From: Candidatus Methanomethylophilaceae archaeon
GTDB lineage: Archaea; Thermoplasmatota; Thermoplasmata; Methanomassiliicoccales; Methanomethylophilaceae
Assembly (NCBI GenBank): GCA_023230065.1
Contig: JALNYB010000084.1
Coordinates: 1-5,731 of the forward strand
Direction: 5' to 3'
Length of the DNA stretch: 5,731 nt
The notes below the pieces were generated by a model. It had not been told where the DNA came from. It did not search any database and saw only the letters and a program-made list of their open reading frames with translations. Both the position numbers and the translations under genes were made by a program. Shown in pieces: positions 1-5,287 of the stretch. Position 1 is the first letter of the stretch. The number at the start of each line of letters is the position of its first letter.

Positions 1-216
1 CTCGCTGCACTGATATCTGAATCCCATATCTCTCTGGAACTGTGCTAATGCGGCCCTGTCCACCTCTCCTGTCTCACTTGTTGTGGGCCTGAGTCTCCTA
101 TAGTAAGCTCCGACACCCTCCTCACAGAGACAGCTCTCGCATGAACAGAATAACTTCTTTGTGTCTAATTGCTGGTGAATCTCGATACCGCACATCATCT
201 CATAATCTTCAGACAT
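1..216 (-). CDS. gatE: Glu-tRNA(Gln) amidotransferase subunit E, N-terminal fragment
   Basis: GatE is the subunit of the archaeal GatDE complex that binds misacylated Glu-tRNA(Gln), phosphorylates the glutamyl group and amidates it with ammonia supplied by GatD. Only the first 72 codons are present, because the gene runs off the left edge. The translation starts MSEDYEMMCGIEIHQQLDTK and continues with the cysteine-containing stretch KLFCSCESCLC (residues 22-32), then LRPTTSETGEVDRAAL at about residues 44-59. The order GIEIHQQLD, KLFCSC, LRPT-SE-GEVDRAAL is the N-terminal signature of the GatB/GatE family in its archaeal GatE form. The ATG at 216-214 is chosen because AGGAGG lies seven bases upstream. 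The start overlaps the gatD stop by 8 bases, so the two subunits are probably translated in a coupled way. Family assignment is secure; the catalytic and tRNA-binding C-terminal regions are outside the window. Confidence 0.95.
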   Translation of the reverse strand, partial: MSEDYEMMCGIEIHQQLDTKKLFCSCESCLCEEGVGAYYRRLRPTTSETGEVDRAALAQFQRDMGFRYQCSE

Positions 217-1507
217 CGATGGTCCTCCTGTCGCTTAATTCTCCAGAAATGGAAGTCTTCATGACCTCTTTAGCAGCTTCTATGTTCTTTGTGTTTGCCA
301 ATGCCCACATAAGCTTCACATAAGCTGTTTCAGGAAGCATATCATGAACAGTAATCGCACCTGCAACAAGCATATCCCTTCCTGTATTGTAAACATTAAG
401 ATTCGTCTGACCATTCAGACATTGTGATGTTATTACGACGACAGAACCGTTGTCTGTTGCCTTTTTGATAAGAGGCACCATATTCTCGTTAACATGTCCC
501 AATCCAGAGCCTGCAATGACTATTCCTTTGCTTTTCATTATAGCACTCTCGAACAATGCAGGATCCATTCCTGGATAGAACTGAAGCAGGATCGTGTTTT
601 TCTCCATATTCGTCCTTGCTTCTGTCTTTTCATTAGAAACGTGACGTCCTTCTCCTGTGAATTCGATATTTCCATCTCTATCGATGTATGCAACCGGAGG
701 AACGTTGATGCTGTGGAATGCGTCACGCCTCGACGTGTGCATCTTCCTTACCCTTGAACCCGTATGAACTGCAAATGAATCATCTCCGGGCGTATCGTGC
801 ATTATGACAAATACGCCTGCACGGTCGCCTTTCACACAGAATCTTGCAGCAGCCAACAAATTGCTTGAAGCGTCCGATGACGGCCTGTCAGATGATCTCT
901 GTGCTCCTACGAAAACAACGGGTTTTGAAACATCCCCGAGCATGAATGACAATGCCGCCGCCGTGTATCCCATTGTATCTGTCCCGTGAGGGATTATGAT
1001 CGCATCTGCGCCGCTGTTTATTTCTTCTGCAACCGCCTTTGCCAATTCCTGCCAATGGTCCACACTCATATTCTCCGAAAATATTGAGAAAAGAACACGC
1101 GCTGAAATATTAGCCACATCCCTTATTTCAGGAACCGCGTTTACCATGTCCGATGTTGACAGCGCAGGATGAACAGCCCCTGTCCTATAATCAACATACG
1201 ATGCGATAGTTCCACCTGTTCCAATGAGAACAAGATTCTTGAGACTTTTTTTAGGTTCTACTTCTATTTCTTTCTTGACTCTTTCAATAGGTTGATCCAA
1301 CACTTTGATAACAGAGTCGTCGTGAACCCTTATACCGACATTGTATCCACTCTTCATTTTCAATATGATCACGTCGGGTGCACTGAATTCATTGTGTGGC
1401 ATCAATGTGCCTGTAAATGTCTGGCCATGAGAATCTATGTTCAACATAGAACCCTCTTTGGCATTGATCGAGCCCAATAATTTAGATAAAGCTGCAGAAT
1501 AACTCAT
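209..1507 (-). CDS. gatD: Glu-tRNA(Gln) amidotransferase subunit D (asparaginase-like)
   Basis: GatD is the glutaminase subunit of the archaeal GatDE amidotransferase. It releases ammonia from glutamine or asparagine and passes it to GatE for conversion of Glu-tRNA(Gln) to Gln-tRNA(Gln) in the cytoplasm. The 432-residue length is normal for the family. Residues 1-70 form the small N-terminal domain that separates GatD from plain asparaginases (VIILKMKSGYNVGIRV at 46-61). The asparaginase fold follows: IGTGGTIAS at 95-103 with nucleophile T100, PHGTDTM at 173-179 with T176 and D177, and SRVRKMHTSRRDAF at 251-264 with K255, together the expected T/T/D/K catalytic set. The start at 1507 is preferred because the following MSYSAALSKLLGS matches family N-termini. 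It has no well-spaced Shine-Dalgarno (AGAGGGA is 20 bases away). An internal ATG at 1447-1445 has GAGGG four bases upstream but would remove conserved residues. It is divergent from hypB and continues into gatE. Confidence 0.97.
   Translation of the reverse strand: MSYSAALSKLLGSINAKEGSMLNIDSHGQTFTGTLMPHNEFSAPDVIILKMKSGYNVGIRVHDDSVIKVLDQPIERVKKEIEVEPKKSLKNLVLIGTGGTIASYVDYRTGAVHPALSTSDMVNAVPEIRDVANISARVLFSIFSENMSVDHWQELAKAVAEEINSGADAIIIPHGTDTMGYTAAALSFMLGDVSKPVVFVGAQRSSDRPSSDASSNLLAAARFCVKGDRAGVFVIMHDTPGDDSFAVHTGSRVRKMHTSRRDAFHSINVPPVAYIDRDGNIEFTGEGRHVSNEKTEARTNMEKNTILLQFYPGMDPALFESAIMKSKGIVIAGSGLGHVNENMVPLIKKATDNGSVVVITSQCLNGQTNLNVYNTGRDMLVAGAITVHDMLPETAYVKLMWALANTKNIEAAKEVMKTSISGELSDRRTIDV
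224..229 (-). promoter_or_regulatory. Ribosome binding site of gatE inside the gatD 3' end
   Basis: AGGAGG on the minus strand ends seven bases before the gatE ATG and lies inside the last codons of gatD. It is the best Shine-Dalgarno match on the minus strand here. It fixes the gatE start and suggests gatE can be initiated by ribosomes finishing gatD. Confidence 0.8.
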
Positions 1508-1575
1508 GCTGTTCGATTTTCAGGTAGTCCCTCTACATTTATTTCTGTTTTTATCGGACCAAACAGAATGTTCAT
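1504..1575 (-). CDS. Possible 23-codon leader ORF ahead of gatD
   Basis: I do not recognise this peptide. From ATG at 1575-1573 the frame reads 23 codons, beginning MNILFGPIKTEINV, and stops at a TGA at 1506-1504. That TGA forms an ATGA overlap with the gatD start codon. The frame is also open upstream, with another ATG at 1602-1600, back to a TAA near 1690. No Shine-Dalgarno precedes either ATG. If the TATA-like element at 1601-1610 is used, transcription would begin near 1580, which would make the 1575 start almost leaderless. The four-base overlap would allow translational coupling to gatD, whose own ribosome site is poor. It may equally be a chance ORF in AT-rich DNA. Confidence 0.25.
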   Translation of the reverse strand: MNILFGPIKTEINVEGLPENRTA

Positions 1576-1600
1576 GTGAAAGAAGTAGCAATATGAGTGC

Positions 1601-1610
1601 ATAAAATAAA
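1601..1610 (-). promoter_or_regulatory. Candidate TATA box for gatDE
   Basis: TTTATTTTAT read on the minus strand resembles the archaeal box A. A start about 26 bases downstream would fall near 1580, giving a leader of about 73 bases before gatD. There is no convincing purine-rich BRE upstream, and AT-rich DNA gives such matches easily. Confidence 0.3.
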
Positions 1611-1700
1611 CTGACAGCCCTTTTGAACCGGATCCAAATGTATAACATGACGGTTTGAACAACAGATATTACATCTATATGCTTACAAAAACTAGACCTG

Positions 1701-1717
1701 AGTCTTCTCAGAAGATT
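1701..1717. repeat. 17-base palindromic dyad, possible operator
   Basis: AGTCTTCTCAGAAGATT consists of 8-base arms around a single central C. TCTTCT pairs perfectly with AGAAGA, and the outer pairs are one G-T mismatch and one A-T match. The one-base centre is too tight for a full RNA hairpin, so a dimeric DNA-binding protein site is the likelier reading. It lies 128 bases before hypB and 194 before gatD. Which unit it would control is unknown. Confidence 0.35.
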
Positions 1718-1751
1718 GCTATAACAAAAAAATCACAATTGAAATAATCCC

Positions 1752-1768
1752 CGGAAAAACCTTATTTA
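1752..1768 (+). promoter_or_regulatory. Candidate BRE/TATA promoter for the hypB operon
   Basis: The purine-rich CGGAAAAAC is followed by TTATTTA at 1762-1768, an arrangement like archaeal BRE plus box A. A start about 26 bases downstream would fall near 1791, just ahead of GAGGAAG at 1792-1798, giving a leader of under 40 bases before hypB. The match is weak, and an alternative TATA-like run exists at 1674-1681. Confidence 0.35.
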
Positions 1769-1808
1769 CACTCCTTACTCCTGCGTATAACGAGGAAGTG
1801 TTTTTAGT

Positions 1809-1838
1809 ATGAAGTCCATGTCGGCAATATGCACATAG
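1809..1838 (+). CDS. Possible 9-codon upstream ORF overlapping the hypB start
   Basis: ATG at 1809 opens the nine-codon frame MKSMSAICT, ending in TAG at 1836-1838, ten bases inside hypB. It is the start codon that best fits the ribosome-binding sequence GAGGAAG at 1792-1798 (10-base spacing). The hypB ATG at 1829 is 30 bases from that sequence. Ribosomes ending at the TAG could reinitiate at hypB by backtracking. Nothing in the peptide itself suggests a function, and the ORF may be incidental. Confidence 0.25.
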   Translation: MKSMSAICT

Positions 1839-2479
1839 TTCAAGTCGGTATGGAATATGACGTTCTGAGAGAAAACAATAAGATAGCACACGAAAACTAC
1901 CATCTACTTAAGGAACATAATATAAAATCTATAGATTTCATGGGTTCGATCGGAGCTGGAAAAACAGCACTGATAATAAAACTCGCAGAAAAACTAAGAG
2001 CAAAAGGACTCAGAGTATGTGCAATAGCAGGTGATGTCACTGGTGATGATGATTTCACAAGAATGGAAGTCTCTGGACTCGATGCTGTCAACTGCAACAC
2101 CGAACACGAATGCCATCTCGATGCTAACATCATCAAAAAGACCCTGTCCAAGATCGACCTTGACAAATACGATATACTTTTCATAGAGAATGTAGGAAAC
2201 CTTGTCTGTCCAGCAGATTTCCCTCTAGGAACAGACTACAGATTAGTTGTGATCTCAACCACAGAGGGTGACGATATGGTAAGGAAACACCATGATATAT
2301 TCACTCATTCAGATATCGCTATATTGAATAAGATCGATATTGCAAGTGCGGTTGACGTAGACCCTGAGATCATAGCAAAAGATTATAATAAACTTACAGG
2401 CGGACTCAAGAACATTTACAAGTGCAGTGTAAAAAAGGATGAGGGTATAAACGAGATTCTAGCTGCACTGAAATTGTAA
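1829..2479 (+). CDS. hypB: Hydrogenase nickel incorporation GTPase HypB
   Basis: HypB is a cytoplasmic SIMIBI-class GTPase that works with HypA to deliver nickel to [NiFe]-hydrogenase large subunits, and sometimes to other nickel enzymes. In the 216-residue protein the P-loop is MGSIGAGKTA at 38-47 with K45. AGDVTGDDD at 67-75 is the switch/Mg region and NKID at 167-170 gives guanine specificity. The metal site at the dimer interface is complete: C95 and H96 in ECHLDA, and C127 in NVGNLVCPAD. The N-terminal CxxCGC motif and His-rich stretch of many bacterial HypB proteins are absent, as is usual in archaea. The ATG at 1829 is preferred over M8 because MHIVQVG followed by a DVL-x-ENN helix matches archaeal family N-termini. 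Its own ribosome site is weak. It is the first gene of the probable operon; purD begins 10 bases after its stop. No hypA or hydrogenase gene is visible beside it. Confidence 0.96.
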   Translation: MHIVQVGMEYDVLRENNKIAHENYHLLKEHNIKSIDFMGSIGAGKTALIIKLAEKLRAKGLRVCAIAGDVTGDDDFTRMEVSGLDAVNCNTEHECHLDANIIKKTLSKIDLDKYDILFIENVGNLVCPADFPLGTDYRLVVISTTEGDDMVRKHHDIFTHSDIAILNKIDIASAVDVDPEIIAKDYNKLTGGLKNIYKCSVKKDEGINEILAALKL

Positions 2480-2484
2480 GGTGA
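2480..2484 (+). promoter_or_regulatory. Ribosome binding site that sets the purD start
   Basis: GGTGA, within AAGGTGAT, matches the complement of the archaeal 16S rRNA 3' end and ends five bases before the ATG at 2490. An in-frame GTG at 2481 lies inside this element, so it is part of the ribosome site and not the start codon. Confidence 0.85.
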
Positions 2485-2489
2485 TTAAA

Positions 2490-3812
2490 ATGAAGGTTCT
2501 GACAGTAGGCGGCGGAGGTAGGGAACATGCAGCTGTTGAAGCTCTGTTCAGATCCGGCGCAGAGATATATGCCGTGATGAAGAATGCAAATCCCGGAATA
2601 ATAGCACGGGCAAAAGAATGCGAGATAGTTGGTGAAAAAGACATCAACAAAGTCTGTGACTTCGCTCTTGAACATAATATAGAATTCGCATATATAGGCC
2701 CCGAAGGGCCACTCGAAGCAGGACTTGTAGATGCCTTAGAGAATATAGGTGTCAAATGCGCAGCACCCACCAAAGCAGCAGCGAGGATCGAGACATCCAA
2801 GGCCTTCATGAGAGAACTCGTACAGAAACACAACATCAAAGGGAATCTGGGATTCGCAAGCTTTGATAACGCTGCTGATGCAGAAGAATATCTAAAGGCG
2901 ATAGACCATGATATAGTGGTAAAACCCATTGGCCTTACAGGCGGAAAGGGCGTGAAAGTACAAGGAGAACATCTCCATAATCACGAAGAAACTATGGCTT
3001 ACATAAATGAGATCTTCGAAGAACATATCGGTGGAGCTGGAGTTATTCTTGAAGAAAAGGCCATCGGAGAAGAATTCACCCAGATGATCTTCGTTGATGG
3101 AAAACACATAGCGCCCATGCCTCTTGTACAAGACCACAAGAGAGCATATGAAGGCGATGTGGGACCAAACACAGGCGGAATGGGATCATATACTGATGCT
3201 AACCATCTTTTGCCGTTCGTTAAAGAAACTGACAGAACAGAATCATTGAAGATCCTGCAATGCATCGTCGATGCCATGGCAGAGGAAGGATGTCCTTACC
3301 GCGGACCTATGTATGGACAATTCATGCTTACCGCCACCGGACCTAAGATCATCGAGATCAATGCTAGATTCGGAGACCCTGAGGCCATGAATGTACTTCC
3401 TATACTGGAAACGAATTTCGCAGACCTCATAAGAGACATGAGCACAGGAAAGATCGGAAAAGATGTCAAGTTCAAGAATAAAGCAACCGTATGCAAATAC
3501 ATCGTGCCCAAAGGATACGGAGTCGAATCCGAATCTGGACATGAGATATGTGTTGACGCGAATGCAATTCATGCATGTGGAGCAGAGATATTCTATGCCA
3601 ATGTAGACGTGAACTCTGTTGGTCAACTCGTGACTGGAACTTCCAGAAGCATTGGTATCGTAGGTATTGCAGACACAATCGCAGAAGCAGAACAAAACTG
3701 TGAGAGGGCGGCCCAATATGTCAAGTGTGACGCTATATTCATGCGTCATGATATCGGTACCCAAGCGCTTATACAGCGTAGGATCGATCACATGAAACAA
3801 ATTCGTCCATGA
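2490..3812 (+). CDS. purD: Phosphoribosylamine-glycine ligase (GAR synthetase)
   Basis: PurD joins 5-phosphoribosylamine to glycine with ATP, forming glycinamide ribonucleotide, the second step of de novo purine synthesis. The start at 2490 gives 440 residues, a normal length for archaeal PurD. The N-terminal domain opens with MKVLTVGGGGREHA (1-14) and has GPEGPLEAGLVD at 70-81. The ATP-grasp region includes VVKPIGLTGGKGVKV at 143-157, in the archaeal form (bacteria usually have ADGLAAGKG). DVGPNTGGMGSYTD is at 223-236, and the metal/ATP-binding IIEINARFGDPEAMNVLPIL is at 287-306. A C-terminal domain with SIGIVGIADTIAEAE (387-401) closes the protein. No expected motif is missing. It sits between hypB and truA. 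The 3' end shares ATGA with the truA start, so both are probably co-translated. No PurM or PurN fusion is present. Confidence 0.97.
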   Translation: MKVLTVGGGGREHAAVEALFRSGAEIYAVMKNANPGIIARAKECEIVGEKDINKVCDFALEHNIEFAYIGPEGPLEAGLVDALENIGVKCAAPTKAAARIETSKAFMRELVQKHNIKGNLGFASFDNAADAEEYLKAIDHDIVVKPIGLTGGKGVKVQGEHLHNHEETMAYINEIFEEHIGGAGVILEEKAIGEEFTQMIFVDGKHIAPMPLVQDHKRAYEGDVGPNTGGMGSYTDANHLLPFVKETDRTESLKILQCIVDAMAEEGCPYRGPMYGQFMLTATGPKIIEINARFGDPEAMNVLPILETNFADLIRDMSTGKIGKDVKFKNKATVCKYIVPKGYGVESESGHEICVDANAIHACGAEIFYANVDVNSVGQLVTGTSRSIGIVGIADTIAEAEQNCERAAQYVKCDAIFMRHDIGTQALIQRRIDHMKQIRP

Positions 3813-4585
3813 CCAGATTAGCTGTAAAGATAGGATACTTGGGGAATGAATTCACAGGCTCCCAAATACAGCCCAACTTCAAAACAGTAGAAGGACAGAT
3901 CCTATCAGATCTGGACAACATATGCCACAAATCGCCTGAAGAATTAGATCTAAAGCTGGCCAGCAGAACAGACAAAGGAGTTAATTCCTTAGGGAACGTG
4001 GCTGCGTTCAATACAGATTTTGAAAACCTTGATATACTCCTGACGGCACTCAATGCTGTCTCAAAGGGTATCTTCTACAGAAGCTATGCAATTGTAAACA
4101 AAGCATTTAATGTAAGATTCGCAGACGCACGCCAATATCAATACATATTACCATGTGACGATATCGATCTACATAAAGCACAAGACTGTGCTAGACTATT
4201 CGTAGGAGAACACAATTTTGAAAGATTCTGCCGTTCCGAAGGCAAACCCACAACACTTACGATCGATTCCATTACAATCAAAAAATGTGATAATACGCTG
4301 ATCCTCGAGTATTCTGCCAGATACTACCTTTGGAATATGATCCGTCGCATGACGGCAGCCATATCGGCGGTTGGAAAAGGATATAGAGAATTATCTGAAG
4401 TGCAGGATGCACTCGATGGCAAGGATATGACATTCGGACTAACACGTCCGGACGCTCTAACGCTTACTGATATTATCTACAAGGATGTAAAATTCATAAT
4501 ACCTGAGAAAAATCTATTCGGAAACCGTATAAAAGAAGAATTATTCTGCAATAACCTCAGATCCTCATTTTTCAAATCACTGTAA
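3809..4585 (+). CDS. truA: tRNA pseudouridine synthase TruA family
   Basis: TruA-family enzymes convert uridines at tRNA positions 38-40 in the anticodon stem-loop to pseudouridine. The 258-residue protein has the family order. YLGNEFTGSQIQPNFKTVEG at 10-29 is the N-terminal sheet motif. LASRTDKGVNSLGNVAAF at 50-67 carries catalytic D55 with conserved R53. FNVRFADARQYQYIL at 100-114 is the second core motif. EHNFERFCR at 134-142 and YYLWNMIRRM at 172-181 complete the active-site fold. The second motif reads N-V-R-F where H-A-R-F is common, a minor difference. The ATG overlaps the purD stop by four bases and there is no clear Shine-Dalgarno, so initiation is probably coupled to purD termination. 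The translin-family gene follows 27 bases downstream. Exact target uridines cannot be read from sequence. Confidence 0.94.
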   Translation: MTRLAVKIGYLGNEFTGSQIQPNFKTVEGQILSDLDNICHKSPEELDLKLASRTDKGVNSLGNVAAFNTDFENLDILLTALNAVSKGIFYRSYAIVNKAFNVRFADARQYQYILPCDDIDLHKAQDCARLFVGEHNFERFCRSEGKPTTLTIDSITIKKCDNTLILEYSARYYLWNMIRRMTAAISAVGKGYRELSEVQDALDGKDMTFGLTRPDALTLTDIIYKDVKFIIPEKNLFGNRIKEELFCNNLRSSFFKSL

Positions 4586-4612
4586 TATACAGAGGAATTC
4601 ATACCTGAAGAT

Positions 4613-5224
4613 ATGGAAGAACTATCGGTAACAGTCAACGAGGTCATAGAGAAAATGACCCAAATTGAAAAATCCCGTAATCTAGCTATAAGTGAATCTA
4701 GAAATATCATCAGAAGCACCAAGAGGGTAATTCATTCAATCCACATGGGAAAGAAAGATGAGGAAGAGATCAAGATCATGACATCTTTGATGACCCAAAT
4801 GCTCTTGTCTCTTCAGAATGAACCATATATCCTCTATGGAAATGCTGTAGAAGATGCGATGATGGAATACTCTGAGGCTTTGCTTCTGTGCGCAGTTGTT
4901 GACGGGGGGAAACTCCCATCCTACAAAGACCTGAAAATCACACCTCAGGCCTGGACGATGGGATTGGCAGACTGTCTAGGTGAAATGAGAAGAATACTTT
5001 TGAAGAATCTTATGAACTCTGATATCAAAACTGCGGAAAAGATATTCTTGCAGATGGAAGAAATTTCTGATATCATCATGATGTTCGATGTTCCTGATGC
5101 TATCCTTCCGATAAGAAGAAAACAAGACATAACCAGAGGAATTATAGAAAGGACGAGATCCGACATTACAAATGCCGTTGTAATGAACAAAATAAACCGT
5201 GAATTTACAATACTATCAAAATAA
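4613..5224 (+). CDS. Archaeal translin/TRAX-family protein
   Basis: This 203-residue all-helical protein belongs to the translin superfamily, whose eukaryotic members translin and TRAX form the C3PO RNase complex. SRNLAISESRNIIRSTKRVI (21-40) and IHMG (43-46) form the first helix signature. YGNAVEDAMMEYSEALLL at 75-92 aligns with the QEYVEA region of TRAX, placing E85 and E88 as acidic candidates. LADCLGEMRRIL at 118-129 gives D120 and E124 with the spacing of the second acidic cluster. The C-terminal VPDAILPIRRKQDITRG (160-176) with ERTRSDIT (179-186) is highly characteristic of the archaeal branch. RNA binding and endonuclease activity are inferred, not shown. The start is less certain: GAGGAA at 4592-4597 is 15 bases from the ATG, and no other ATG, GTG or TTG start lies between the in-frame stop and 4613. 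Placement after truA suggests a tRNA-related job. Confidence 0.85.
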   Translation: MEELSVTVNEVIEKMTQIEKSRNLAISESRNIIRSTKRVIHSIHMGKKDEEEIKIMTSLMTQMLLSLQNEPYILYGNAVEDAMMEYSEALLLCAVVDGGKLPSYKDLKITPQAWTMGLADCLGEMRRILLKNLMNSDIKTAEKIFLQMEEISDIIMMFDVPDAILPIRRKQDITRGIIERTRSDITNAVVMNKINREFTILSK

Positions 5225-5262
5225 TATCAATATTATATTTAAATATCAAATAACATTGATAT
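5224..5262. repeat. 39-bp imperfect dyad around the hxlR promoter, probable operator
   Basis: The left arm ATATCAATATTAT (5224-5236) and the right arm ATAACATTGATAT (5250-5262) are reverse complements at 12 of 13 positions, including a perfect outer 8 bp. The arms enclose a 13-base spacer and the symmetry centre is 5243, inside the TATA element. The arm centres are 26 bp apart. ATATCAA also recurs directly at 5243-5249. This layout would let a dimeric or tetrameric regulator block TBP, so autoregulation by the adjacent HxlR protein is the natural guess. The transcript could also fold into a weak AT-rich hairpin. Confidence 0.55.
5235..5246 (+). promoter_or_regulatory. Strong TATA box of the HxlR-family gene
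   Basis: ATATTTAAATAT is a perfect 12-base palindrome containing TTTAAATAT, a near-ideal archaeal box A. A start about 26 bases downstream would fall near 5266-5269, leaving a leader of about 20 bases with no Shine-Dalgarno before the ATG at 5288. It gives the regulator its own promoter, separate from the hypB operon. Confidence 0.65.
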
Positions 5263-5287
5263 ATTGTTAATATCCTATTCAACAAAT

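Larger units (their letters stand above)
1508..1828. other. Divergent gatD-hypB intergenic region
   Basis: This 321-base AT-rich stretch separates the two divergent transcription units and must hold both promoters. Visible elements are a TATA-like element for each direction, a near-perfect 17-base dyad at 1701-1717, and a 7-base direct repeat TTTGAAC at 1622-1628 and 1654-1660. The first copy reads into AACCG and the second follows CGGTT, giving a weak 5-bp inverted repeat. Two short leader ORFs abut gatD and hypB. I looked for tRNA-like, rRNA-like and C/D-box-like structure and found nothing convincing. No T-rich terminator is needed here because the genes diverge. Confidence 0.7.

Noticed and set aside
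538..726. Open frames inside gatD on both strands (also 494-757, 804-989, 1169-1480)
   Set aside because: They are shadows of gatD, whose catalytic motifs establish the true frame; their translations are unlike any family I know.
1621..1660. tRNA-like GGTTCAAA stretch on the minus strand with nearby repeats
   Set aside because: The flanking bases do not form a T-arm or acceptor stem, and no anticodon arm can be drawn; only a short direct repeat remains.
1679..1747. 22-codon plus-strand ORF in the intergenic region (starts MLTKTRPESSQ)
   Set aside because: It has no ribosome-binding sequence, does not abut a gene, and has a length expected by chance in AT-rich DNA.
2481..2489. GTG start for purD adding three residues
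   Set aside because: The GTG lies inside the GGTGAT ribosome-binding sequence for ATG 2490, and PurD family proteins start at the MKVL equivalent.
2459..2929. 156-codon minus-strand frame over the hypB-purD junction
   Set aside because: It overlaps the strongly conserved PurD N-terminus and the purD ribosome site; the low-complexity Ser/Ala-rich translation is an antisense artefact.
3243..3800. 185-codon minus-strand frame across purD
   Set aside because: It lies antisense to conserved PurD sequence and gives a Cys/His-rich composition typical of reverse-strand artefacts.
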